From Haematococcus lacustris (lineage: Eukaryota > Chlorophyta > Chlorophyceae > Chlamydomonadales > Haematococcaceae): a stretch of 64,000 nt of DNA. Made by a program: the position numbers and the translations under genes. Each line of letters starts with the position of its first letter. Positions within the stretch are counted from its first letter, which is position 1. Where the stretch lies: assembly GCA_030144725.1 (NCBI GenBank), contig JASKMD010000028.1, positions 4,893,311 through 4,957,310 of the forward strand, written 5' to 3'. This document shows, piece by piece, positions 40,022 through 51,700 of this stretch. The notes beneath the pieces are model-generated. The model saw only the letters and a program-made list of their open reading frames with translations. It did not search any database and was not told the origin of the DNA.

Positions 40022-40290
40022 CCGCAAAACACATGTATTGACACCCAAACACCCCGCAACACCTTGCTACACCCCCGCAAAACACATGTATTGACGACCT
40101 AACACCCCGCAACACCTCTCTACACCCCCGCAAAACACATGTATTGACGACCTAACACCCCGCAACACCTCGCTACACCCCCGCAAAACACATGCATTGA
40201 CACCCAAACACCCCGCAACACCCTCGCAATACACATGTTTGGACACCCAAACATCCCGCAACACCTCGCTACGGGACTTGCAAGCACATG
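40022..40290. repeat. About 55-bp tandem repeat, 4-5 copies
   Basis: Units begin CCGCAAAACACATG and continue through ACACCCCGCAACACC; copies start near 40022, 40074, 40130 and 40183, with a decayed one to 40290. Non-coding. Confidence 0.85.
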
Positions 40291-40399
40291 TCTCGATGCA
40301 CCATCACTCCACAACACCTCAATATGGAAATGCTAAGCACACGCTTTGATGCACCCAATGACCGCAACACCCCCCTACGATGTGACAAGGTAGCAACGA

Positions 40400-40735
40400 C
40401 ACAACACAACAACAAGGTGACACCACACACCACCATCACCCACACCATCACCATCACCACACTCAGGTTGAACATGCATCACCATCACCATCACCATCAC
40501 CATCACCATCACCATCACCATCATCCACACCACACCACACCACACCACCACACCACACCACACCACACCGCACCACACCGCACCACACCACACCACACCA
40601 CACCACACCACACCGCACCACACCACACCGCACCGCACCACACCGCACCGCACCACACCACACCACACCACACCACACCACACCGCACCACACCACACCA
40701 CACCACACCGCACCACACCCCAACCCAACAAGGTG
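40400..40735. repeat. CAC/CAT and CACAC microsatellite
   Basis: CACCAT repeats (about 40470-40525) pass into CACCACAC and CACCGCAC repeats. Low complexity; no coding support. Confidence 0.95.
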
Positions 40736-40929
40736 ACAACACAACAACATCGCAGCAAGGCGGTAAGATGACGAGGACAACAAGCACGGGCTGACAACCA
40801 CCCAAGCGCTCAGCTATCCCTTTTGAGAGGGATGGGTAGGGTCATTGTGGTGTGTGGGCATGGCATGGCCAGGGTGGGCTGGGTGGGCTGCTACTCCAAG
40901 CTGCCCGCTCCAGGTTGCCCGCTCCAGGT

Positions 40930-41180
40930 TGCTACGCCAAGGGTAGGGTAGGGAGAGGGCTACTACGCCAAGGGTAGGGTAGGGAGAGGGCTGCTACGCC
41001 AAGGGTAGGGTAGGGAGAGGGCTGCTACGCCAAGGGTAGGGTAGGGAGAGGGCTGCTACGCCAAGGGTAGGGTAGGGAGAGGGCTGCTACGCCAAGGGTA
41101 GGGTAGGGAGAGGGCTGCTACGCCAAGGGTAGGGTAGGGAGAGGGCTGCTACGCCAAGGGTAGGGTAGGGAGAGGGCTGC
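40930..41180. repeat. 31-bp minisatellite, about 8 copies
   Basis: Unit GCTGCTACGCCAAGG followed by GTAGGGTAGGGAGAGG, nearly perfect. A single copy of the first half recurs near 59960, within a related dispersed repeat. Confidence 0.93.
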
Positions 41181-41189
41181 AGCGTGTGT

Positions 41190-41400
41190 CGTGGGGCGGG
41201 GGGTGGGAAAGGCGGGAGGTAGGTGGGGTGCCAGGCTTGGAGGTGGTGAAACAGGGGAGGGGAGGGGGAAGGGGGAAGGAGGAAGGGGGGAAGAGGGAAG
41301 GGCTGACCGTGGGACCTGCAGTAAACAATGGGCATCTTTGCGGTTAGGCTGGGCATCCGACCACTCATGTGCAAGGGCTGGCCACTCACTCTTTGCTAGC
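41190..41400. repeat. Dispersed repeat family, copy 1
   Basis: A G/A-rich stretch followed by GACCTGCAG, GGCATCTTTGCGGTTAGGC and CTCATGTGCAAGGGCTGGCC. Diverged copies occur at 59995-60205 and 60760-60925. No protein recognised. Confidence 0.6.
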
Positions 41401-41524
41401 GCCACTTTTATACCTACCTGGCAGCGCCTCCATGGCTGTAGCTCCTGGCTGCTCTTGCGCTCCATGCACCTGCTTCTTGTGGTAGGGTGATGAATGAGGT
41501 GGTGGTGGGGGAGGGAGGGGAGGG

Positions 41525-41935
41525 CTGGGCTAGGCTGGGCTGGGCTGGGCTGGGCTGGGCTGGGCTGGGCTGGGCTGGGCTGGGCTGGGCTGGGCTGGGC
41601 TGGGCTGGGCTGGGCTGGGCTGGGCTGGGCTGGGCTGGGCTGGGCTGGGCTGGGCTGGGCTGGGCTGGGCTGGGCTGGGCTGGGCTGGGCTGGGCTGGGC
41701 TGGGCTGGGCTGGGCTGGGCTGGGCTGGGCTGGGCTGGGCTGGGCTGGGCTGGGCTGGGCTGGGCTGGGCTGGGCTGGGCTGGGCTGGGCTGGGCTGGGC
41801 TGGGCTGGGCTGGGCTGGGCTGGGCTGGGCTGGGCTGGCTGGCTGGGCTGGGCTGGGCTGGGCTGGGCTGGGCTGGGCTGGGCTGGGCTGGGCTGGGCTG
41901 GGCTGGGCTGGGCTGGGCTGGGCTGGGCTGGGTGT
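41525..41935. repeat. (GGGCT)n pentanucleotide array, about 80 copies
   Basis: Nearly pure GGGCT with one irregular CTGGCTGGCT patch at about 41835. Frames across it are open by composition only. Confidence 0.97.
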
Positions 41936-41999
41936 AGGGAAGGGGAGGTTGGGACCATTGAACCTGCAACAATTCAGTGGTTGGCAAATAGTCTGGCAA

Positions 42000-42560
42000 G
42001 GTACTTGGAGCCACATGACTGCAAGATAAAATACTCACCATTCGCTAGGGTGGGGTTTGTGTGGGTGCACCCAACTTTTTTTCAAGTGCACCCAGCTTCG
42101 TCTCATGCATGGCTCCTGACCGCCTCCGGGCTCCTCCACTCCTCTTCCGCTCCGTCTCACAGGCTTCGGGCTACGTGTCCTAGTTGCACCTCATGCATTT
42201 GCCGCATCTTTGCATCGCTGTGTCGCTGCATCGCTGCGCCTCCTTCCGTTTTCTGTCGCTATATCTTGATCCTATCGCTTAACCTAATGGCATCTGGTCG
42301 CCTAAGCGGCTGGCTGGCTCGTAGCTAGCCTTTTGGCGACGATTTTTGTTGGCTGCTCCTGGCTGCTCATTGCTGCTATATGGGGCAATCCAAGCTCCTT
42401 CGCGGTTCCTTGGCTTCCTTCACGCCACCTTTGCGAAAACTTCATGCAGATATCACACAGATTGTTGAATAATGGAAGAGTCTTGATTCCTTCGCGGTGA
42501 CTTTGCTTCCTTCGCGGTGCCTTTGCGTAACCTTTATGCAAGCCTTTTCTTCATGTGCAC
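42000..42560. other. No gene seen
   Basis: Mixed sequence with repeated TTCGCGGTG(C)CTTTGCG words at 42400-42530. No spliced or long coding frame is supported. Ends where dyad array A2 begins. Confidence 0.5.
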
Positions 42561-43400
42561 AGCTGCACTACTTGGCATCTGTGCAGATGTCGAGGTATTT
42601 ATCTGTGCAGATGTCGCCTTTATTAGCATCTGCACAGATGTCGTCCTTAAATTATAACCGGCATCTGCACAGATGTCGCCCTTTTGTGCATCTGCACAGA
42701 TTTATCTACCGACATCTGCACAGATGTCGCCTTTATTAACATCTGCACAGATTTAATAACCGGCATCTGCACAGATGTCGCCTTTATTAGCATCTGCACA
42801 GATGTCGTCCTTAAATGATAACCGGCATCTGCACAGATGTCGCCCTTTTGTGCATCTGCACAGATATAATTACCGACATCTGCACAGATGTCGCCTTTAT
42901 TAGCATCTGCACAGATTTAATAACCGGCATCTGCACAGATGTCGCCTTTATTAGCATCTGCACAGATGTCGTCCTTAAATTATAACCGGCATCTGCACAG
43001 ATGTCGCCCTTTTGTGCATCTGCACAGATATAATTACCGACATCTGCACAGATGTCGCCTTTATTAGCATCTGCACAGATTTAATAACCGGCATCTGCAC
43101 AGATGTCGCCTTTATTAGCATCTGCACAGATGTCGTCCTTAAATTATAACCGGCATCTGCACAGATGTCGCCCTTTTGTGCATCTGCACAGATTTAATTA
43201 CCGACATCTGCACAGATGTCGCCTTTAGTAGCATCTGCACAGATTTAATAACCGGCATCTGCACAGATGTCGCCTTTATTACCATCTGCACAGATTTAAT
43301 AACCGGCATCTGCACAGATGTCGCTTTTCCTAAAGGCATCGGCATGCATCTGCACAGATTCCGGGCTCATTTAACCAACATCTGTGCAGATTCCCAAAAA
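42560..43400. repeat. Dyad array A2: CATCTGCACAGAT(G) units in a 164-bp higher-order repeat
   Basis: About 30 CATCTGCACAGAT cores spaced 25-35 bp apart. Complete dyads (GACATCTGCACAGATGTCG) alternate with half-broken ones (CATCTGCACAGATTTAAT). The marker GTCGTCCTTAAAT recurs at 42640, 42804, 42968 and 43132, giving a 164-bp higher-order period. Confidence 0.92.
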
Positions 43401-43828
43401 GGGGGGGGTACCTCGCGCGCGGATCGATGTATCTTCGCAACCGCTGCGAGTTAGGACTTCATTCAAGAGCGAGGTCCCCCTTAAACTCAACGCTCTATCG
43501 TTCTATCGGAGCAGAATGTCCTTCCGATGCAAAAAAGGCCCTCGCGTCGGCCTTATTTATCGTGAGTGAATACAAGCTCACTGACCTGAAACTTGTGAAG
43601 ATTGGTGTCCAGTACACCCTGAATGGAGGTCATGACTGTAGCCTCCTACACAGCAAACACGTGGTTGCCACATAGGATACCATGCCATCATGTCTCCATC
43701 ATACCATACAAGGCATCATGCCATACGGGACATCATACCAGCAGAGCAAACACGTGGTTGCCTTGACATTATCATGTGGCATATGATAATTGGCAACATC
43801 AGGCATCCATTACCTTAGACACACGCAC
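43400..43828. other. No gene seen
   Basis: After the dyad array there are short frames only. CATACCATGC-type words recur at 43678-43740. Nothing recognised. Confidence 0.5.
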
Positions 43829-45071
43829 CTGTACACCGTAAGCATTCATGAAGCCTGGTGCCAGGCTGCCGAACATTGTCTGGAGCTGTTCCACCATGAC
43901 TGGTGGGACTGTCAGACTGGGCGCAGCAGCCTCGTCGCTGGGCTGGTCAGCAGCCACACCTAGATGGCAGCCAACTCAATCGTGTCATGTCAACACTGGA
44001 CACAAACAGTGATCCATTATAGGATACATACACTGATGTCCTATGTCATGGGGCATGGACACACAGGCTCACAACACATAGGCTGTGAATAACATTGAAG
44101 CCAATGTACAAAGTTACTCACGGGCTTGCCAGAAGTCCCGGCCACGTTTATACTCTTGTCCCCACTCAGGCGGCACGAAGTTGATGCCCTTGGTCCAGCG
44201 GAGGATGACATATTGCTTGTAGGCCTCGGTCTCTTTCTTAATCTGGCTGCTGCAGAGCTTGTTGGGGTTGTTCTTGTGCCATTCGGTGACGGTGCGACGC
44301 TTGTTGCGAAGAACACTGCAAAATAGCATGACAAATACACAGGTGCAAAAGCGCATGCATTACCATGTGAGACATGCTAGATAGGACATGACATGGTATT
44401 AAAGCTTGAGCCACATGCGTGCACTCACTGTTGCATGACTTTATCCACGTTAGTGTATGTCACACACGGGGGCAGTTTTCCTTCAAACTCGACCTGAAGG
44501 GCCATCACAACAGCCCCAAGCGCTGCAAATTCCGCTGCAGGCCACTTTGAAATTTCTTCTTTGTTGCTCTTGTTGCAGAGCTTCCCATGAGGCTCATCGC
44601 CAATAGGATACTCCTGCATGTGCACAGCTTTCAAGTCGTTCAACATGTTGCAAGTCAATCCATGTGCAATAGTTGTAGCAACACTATGATCTTACAGTCA
44701 GGTATGTTCTCATACCGAACTTGACCCAGGCTTTCCCTGACTCCCTCATCACACACTTAAACGCCTGCAAACCACAAGCACATATAATTGTGACATTCAT
44801 CACGGGGCAGAATTGCATGCATGTGGCACCATGCCCTCACACACACACACCTTTTTCCCGTCCTCATCACCACCGAATGGGTTGTGTGAGGAGTCCTGCA
44901 CAGCAGATTTTAGGCACTTTCATCAGCTCATGAATATCATTATCCATAGTGTTGCATGATGACATGAGGCATGAGTCCACATTGCTGTCATTCACCTCCT
45001 TGCCCTCCTTCTTCTTCCCTTTCCCTTTCCCCTTCTCCTTGCCCTCCTCCTCCTCCTTCTCCTGCCCCTCC
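43829..45071 (-). pseudogene. 3' exons of an unrecognised minus-strand gene, cut by Dualen-B
   Basis: Exons in transcript order: 45071-44996 (EEEEGKEKGKGKGKKKEGKE), 44895-44851 (DSSHNPFGGDEDGKK), 44764-44716 (AFKCVMRESGKAWVKF), 44613-44429 (EYPIGDEPHGKLCNKSNKEE...), 44315-44122 (VLRNKRRTVTEWHKNNPNKL... to DFWQAR) and 43959-43829 (VAADQPSDEAAAPSLTVPPV...). Each has a consensus donor (GTGAGT, GTATGA, GTGCGT) and acceptor. The content suggests a nuclear or nucleic-acid-binding protein: a Lys/Glu-rich linker, then a basic helical domain with an aromatic core. I do not recognise the family. The first listed exon continues at 55403-55260 beyond the retrotransposon, so the gene is interrupted in this haplotype. 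Confidence 0.6.
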
Positions 45072-45091
45072 AGGACCAGCCAGCTGTCACA

Positions 45092-45790
45092 GAGATGCAA
45101 GATACACAGGTTGTCATGCAGGCTGACAAGCAACAGGGCCCTCAGCCCCACCACCACCTGCCAGCCCTGACCGCTGCAGGTTGGCAGGACCAGCCAGCTG
45201 GCACAGAGATGCAAGATACACATGTTGTCATGCAGGCTGACAAGCAACATGCCCCTCAACCCCACCACCACCTGCCAGCTCTGACCGTTGCAGGTTGGTA
45301 TGACCAGCCAGCTGTCACAGAGACGCAAGATACACATGCTGCCATGCAGGCTGACATGCAACATGCCGCTCAGCCCCACCACCACCTGCCAGCCTTGACC
45401 GCCACAGGTTGGTATGACCAGCCGCCTGACACAGAGATGCAAGATACACATGCTGACATGCATGCTGACATGCAACATGCCGCTCAGCCCCACCACCACC
45501 TGCCAGCCCTGACCGCTATTGGTTGGCATGACCAGCCGCCTGACACAGAGATGCAAGATACACATGTTGTCATGCAGGCTGACAAGCAACAGGGCCCTCA
45601 GCCCCACCACCACCTGCCAGCTCTGACCGCTGCAGGTTGGTATGACCAGCCAGCTGTCACAGAGACGCAAGATACACATGCTGCCATGCAGGCTGACATG
45701 CAACATGCCGCTCAGCCCCACCACCACCTGCCAGCCCTGACTGCTATTGGTTGGCATGACCAGCCGTCTGACACGGAGATGCAAGCCTCA
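45092..45790 (+). repeat. 114-bp coding repeats of Dualen-B, about 6.5 units
   Basis: Each unit encodes 38 residues with PQPHHHLPALTA and a GW-(Y/H/Q)DQP box. The period equals that of copy A although the residues differ; the units lack N-X-S sequons. Confidence 0.9.
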
Positions 45791-48700
45791 CATGCTGCCA
45801 TGAAGGCTGATAAGCGACACGCCGCTCAGCAGGCTATGAACATGTTGAGATACCACATCATAGGCAACAGTGGGATAACTGAGACGAACGCTACTGCAGT
45901 GTCATGGCTGTGCACCTGCAGTGTCACATCGTTTAATAAAACTGCCATGGACAACATGGACCGATATCACACCATCATTACCCCTATGCCCAACCCCCCT
46001 TTTGGACACCCCAACTGGACACCCATCCAACAATTGGACATGGACTGGCAAATCATAGCCTACCTGGCCTGCATCTGCACCTGGATCAGCATATGTATGA
46101 AACGACATACACCTACATACTCGCACGCCCAATCTCAGCAATGTCGCAAGAAACAACGTAAGAGCCTTGCCAGGCTCAACGCCTCCATACACAACATTAT
46201 GTACAACTGGCTTCTCGGCATAGATGGGACCCTTCACAATATGACGGCTATGAACCGCCTGAAACACGCTACCTGCACCTACCTCAAAGGGCACAACAGC
46301 GGAAGGACCATTAGGACTATACAGTATAACACTACACTACAAGCATACATGACGTACTACCTCAACCCAAACATCATAAGCCACCCCACATGGGACATGG
46401 CTATCAGTAAATACATGGCACGGTGCATCTACATCAGCTGGCTCCTGCTGGCAGCAGGGGATATCGAAGAGAACCCAGGACCTGACGGCTTGCACTTCGA
46501 GCAACAAGTAGCATCCCACTGCCAAATACATGCCCTCAACATGGCGGCAGGACACTCTTGGCTCACTAACCAGGAACTGGCCAACTTCCACACGTCCGAG
46601 CTACACGCGCGACGCGGGGATCAACGCACAATGTGGGCGTTAGCCAGAGACGAACAAGGCGCGTGCAACGACACTGTCATTAATCTCTACCTAATGTCAC
46701 ACTACGGCCTCTGCACACACACAGTGGCGCACCTGCGAACACGGAGTGATTGGTCAACCCGCAATCTCGACGCGCTGTCCGCCACCCACGGCACGAAAGC
46801 CTTCTTATGCAAGGCCCCGGCTCACAGCATGGCGATAAGGAAACACGATGGCGCCTGGTACCTCCTTGACTCCCAAGCGGACGCCCCTATCCGGCTACGG
46901 TCCACGGGACACTACATGTATCCCGTTACATGCGAGATACAAGCTATCATTAGCACCGCTAATCACACGGCGGAGATGGAGGCGGCAAGGCAGAGGGCAA
47001 GGCTTGGGCCCACCATGAGCAACCCACAAGAAACACACACGCCCTACTGGGAAAGGCAATACAAGCAGTGCTGCCTTGTGCACGCCATCAACATGGCCAT
47101 GGGGATACCTATGATCAGGCCCGATGATGTGATAACCCACTGTAAAACGCTGGATACACACATTCAAGACCTAGCCAACAAGGCTAGGCAAGAGAACAGG
47201 CCGATGCCACTGCGTAGCAGCCTACCACACATATATGAAGAATCCGGCAACTTTACAGTGTCCGCCATGAACCACTACTTATACCATCACCACAAGGACC
47301 TCCACCTATGCCCTACCGCCACCGAGTTTACACCCGGCAACATCACACCTGAGCTTCTCACCACGCTCACTGGCAATATAGACAGCTACACCAACACAGC
47401 TGCCATTCTCATCACCAACAATCACGCTACCACCATCCGCCGCACGGACCACACCTGGCACTGGCTGGACTCGGAACAAGGCCGCCCATGCCGATTGGAC
47501 ACCCCGGAAGACTGGCTTCAGCTGAAGGGCACACTCGTTCAAATTAAAAAGGGCGACGCGGCTGATACCAACCTCATCCACCCACTATGCTGGCTAGCTG
47601 ACCCTACAAGGCGCGCCACAACGGAGCAGCTGGAACAACATCTACGTACCACCCACATCGACCTTACTACCCAAGACCTGGGCACACAACCCGCGCACAC
47701 CCCCCGAACAGACCGGCCGCTACCCACCGCACAACCAGCGAGTTACAAGCGCATACTAACAGCCACAGCAGACACCCACCCGACAGACAAGCAGGCCCGG
47801 CCGCGACTGCGCCAGGTCGCCCCCACAGTCACTCTTCCCACTCTACAAGACCGGTCAGGCAGCAGTAAACGGCCCACGTCATCGGGCACCATCGTAGACA
47901 AAAGACGGACCAAGCCAAGAGAGCAACCCAAGGACTCGCACACGCAGACCCTGATGTACAGATACCTCAACACAACCCCCACTCCACCCCCCTCCGCAAT
48001 CCCCACAACACCACCGCCCCCCACCGCTAACCTACCTGAGCACCCAGGACCACACCCACAACACAACACCCTGCCAACCCGGCAGCCACAACCAACACAC
48101 AATCGACAGCATATCACACTAACGACCCTGAACGTCAGAAGCCTCCATAGGTCCAGGAACGACGTCCTCAACCTTGTGCATCAACACAGCCCGGACATCC
48201 TGATCCTAACTGAAACCATGACCCAGCCCAAGAGCAACAATCCAGGCTCTGGCTGGCTGAAGAGAGTCATGCCAGACTATACGACACACCGACACAGAGG
48301 CCACAGTGAAGTGCTGATAGGCATCAAACACAACCTAGCCATCCAAATGAAAGCCACTATGCTTCCACCGAGCATCGACGCTGAGGTAAACGCACGATGC
48401 GTCATCCTGACCCTCAACCAACACCTGTGCGAACAGCTCACCATCATCGCCACGTACTGGCCGTCGGGAAATAACGGGGACGCGCTACTACTGCGAGGGA
48501 AAATGCATGAACACATACGAACAGCCACGGGCCATCTGCCCGGCTCACTCATCCTGGCGGGAGACATTAACGCCACGATGAAAACAGAGGATCGTTCCGA
48601 GCACACCGAATACACACAAGACAGCATGATGAGGGGGTTCGCCACTGAAATGCACCTGAAGGAAGCTGATCCCGGCGACCGGGCCTGGACCTACCAGCAA

Positions 48701-51700
48701 CCGCACTGCACCAGCCGCATCGACGCTATCCTAACACGCGACGCAAGACACGGACCTGAGCACCGCACGCACGTCGATACCAACGTCTATCTGAGCGACC
48801 ACAGACCACTCACTGCCACACTGAATACAGCCCGCCTGGGCATAGACCTGGCAGCCCCACACAAACTACCGAAACATAGCCACACTATCCTCACCACACC
48901 CATTACCAATAAGGACAGGGAAGCCTACCGCCTGGCAGTGCAACAACCCAGCTCAGGCGTCCCACAATTGCATGCGGAACTGACAGCCTTCTTAGCCCCC
49001 ATATACACAGAGGCCACCCACCACCTGGCTACACTGGGCAAGACCAACCCTCAGCAACCACAGCGTCTGACATCAGTGGCAGGACGCCCGGCCAGGGAAG
49101 CTGTAGACACAGCAGCCACCATGCTTACACACCTCCTACAAACCTGCAGGACAGCAGCTATAAAGACATGCAACACTAAGACCCTCACGAGGGGAGGCCA
49201 ACACTACCAACGCAGGACCATGTGCAGGATTAGACTGGCACTGGGCAGAAAACTTAAGACCACTAGAGACCTCAGCCGGAAGGCTAACTCCCTCTTTAAG
49301 CAAACCAACGTGCACCCGACAATCGATGAACTCATTTCAGGGACAGATGCGATAAACGATGAGATCAGGGACGCGGTGCAAGCGCGACAGGGTGAAGACC
49401 CAACCGAAAATCACGTGCAAGCCGCGCTCGCCCAACTGACCAATACGTACCGCGACCAAATCCACCAACTTGACGACGATGACTCTGCACTCGCCATCGC
49501 ACAAGCTCGTGTCAGAATGCAACAACTGATAAGCACCCAGCCCAAGAAGGCTAACAAACGTATCCTACGCCCGTCCCGCACCGACCACAGAGGCCTGCAG
49601 GCGCTAGCTGATTCTGAAACCAAGACCATATGCACCGCCCCCGCCGACCTAAACCGGATAATAACCGCCGCATACGGGCAGAAGCTATCGGCCCCGGCCC
49701 CCAAGACTGGCAACTACACTAACACACAGACACGAAACTACCCGTGGGCTCGCGCCAAAGCAGACGACGCCTTCGCAATGCACGCATGCCAAAACATACA
49801 CTGGCTGCACACAGCAATCATGGACAAGGCAGGCTTCCAAGAATGCATCAGCAGGCTGGCAGGAGGCAAGGCACCGGGACCAGACGGTGTGGAAAACGAA
49901 ATCATAAAGATGCTGCCATGGGAGATGAGGGACACCATCCACCAGCTGTTCATCATCATGTGGGCCACCGGCTGCACACCAACCACGTGGAAGACCAGTG
50001 ACACATGCCTGCTCTACAAGGACAAGGGGCAAGAAACAGACCTTAACTCCTACAGGCCAGTGGGCCTAGCCAACACCGTTTATAAGCTGTGGACCAGCCT
50101 CATTACCAAGACGTTGTCTGAGTATGCTGAAGCTAATGGGATGCTCAGCAAGAACCAGGCCGGGTTCCGCTCCCACAGGAACACCACGCAACAGCTGCAG
50201 ATGCTTGTCATGGCCCTTGAGGACGCTAAACTGGCCAAGGCAGATATCTACGCGCTCCTGGTCGACTTCACCAGTGCGTTCAACACCACCTGCCAGGACA
50301 AACTGCTATGGATCATGCATGACCTAGGCTTCCCCACAGACGCTACTGACGCAGTCAAGGACCTATACACGGGCGCCACAACGCGCTTTAAAACCCCGTA
50401 CGGCCATACTGACCCGGTACCCGTCAACCGGGGCACCATACAAGGCGACTCCCTCTCGCCCTTCCTATTTCTCATCTACATCGAACCCCTCCTGCGGTGG
50501 CTGCAAGTGGGCGCGAGGGGCTATAAATTCAAATCAGCAACACCCGACAGCGGGGAGCGCGCCACCGTCAGCAGCATCGACTATGCAGACGACATCGCTA
50601 TACTCTGCAACACCCTTCGCAACCTTCGATGCCAAGCAGACAAACTCTCAGCCTTCTCGGACTGGGGTCACCTCATCATCTCACACAGTAAAACCCTCGC
50701 GACAGCGGCGCTCCATCACTCGGTCGAAACAGGCATGTGCAGCAACGCGGCCGAAGCGGACAAGCGGGCCCGCCAACAACTCCAAACCGTCAGCCTACAA
50801 GGGAAACCCGTCACCTACCACCGCCCGACCTCACCTTTCACCTACTTGGGTGTGCTCATCACCATGACGCTGGACTGGAAACCACAACACACCGCTATGA
50901 TCACCCAGCTACGCCAAAAACTAGAGAGACTAAGACGTTCCTTCGCTAGCGCTAGACAGGCCATACACATCATCCGCACGGCCATCATACCCAGCCTAGC
51001 CTACAGCTTCTGCGCCGTACCCTGCACCCCAGGGGACCTTGAGCTGTACGACAGGGCCATCAATCAATGCGTCAAGCTTAAACTCAGACTCCCCCTGGGA
51101 ACGCCCAACGCCATCGTCAGAGAAGACGCCGGGAACCTGGGCATGGGCATCAGCTCCACAGCCCAGGAATATCACGCCCGCAACACGACAGCCCTCACAC
51201 ACAGCCTCCAGTCCACAGATGTGACGCACGCCCACATCTCGAGGAGCATGTTACACAAACAAATGACGTGGCTCAATACCCAGGCCAGCACTCAAGGACA
51301 CCGCATGCTCACCCTCTTCCACCATACCCTCAGGGCACGGCAACTCGTCTATACCTCACTAGCCGGGCTGTCAGCCACGGAAGGGGGACTACCCCTCTAC
51401 CCCGAGGAATGCCAAACACTAGGCCGCCTCATCACACAAGCCAGCAGTTCTAATGCACACGATGTCGTCAGCGCCAGCATCACCTGCCTCAAAAGCCTAG
51501 GCATCACTCACGCATCTGAGCTCAGCTGCGAGGGCAACACACACATCATCACGGGTAGCATGCTCACATCGAAGTACGGAAAAAAGGTCAAGCAGAAACA
51601 CATCATCGCCCTCAACAAACTCGCGGCCATGGCGGCCCAACCCTCATGCCCAGACGCGACCGCAACGCGTGCAATTCGAGACAGCCGCAACACATCGCTC

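Noticed and set aside
40470..40720. A His-rich protein
   Set aside because: CAC/CAT microsatellite with no start, splice or neighbouring exon support.
41487..42029. A Gly/Leu/Trp/Ala repeat protein and its Pro/Ser/Gln mirror
   Set aside because: Translation of the GGGCT pentanucleotide, open in several frames by composition.
39640..43400. CRISPR-like array of palindromic repeats and spacers
   Set aside because: Spacers are repeated, lengths vary, there is no cas gene, and the context is eukaryotic. It is a satellite.
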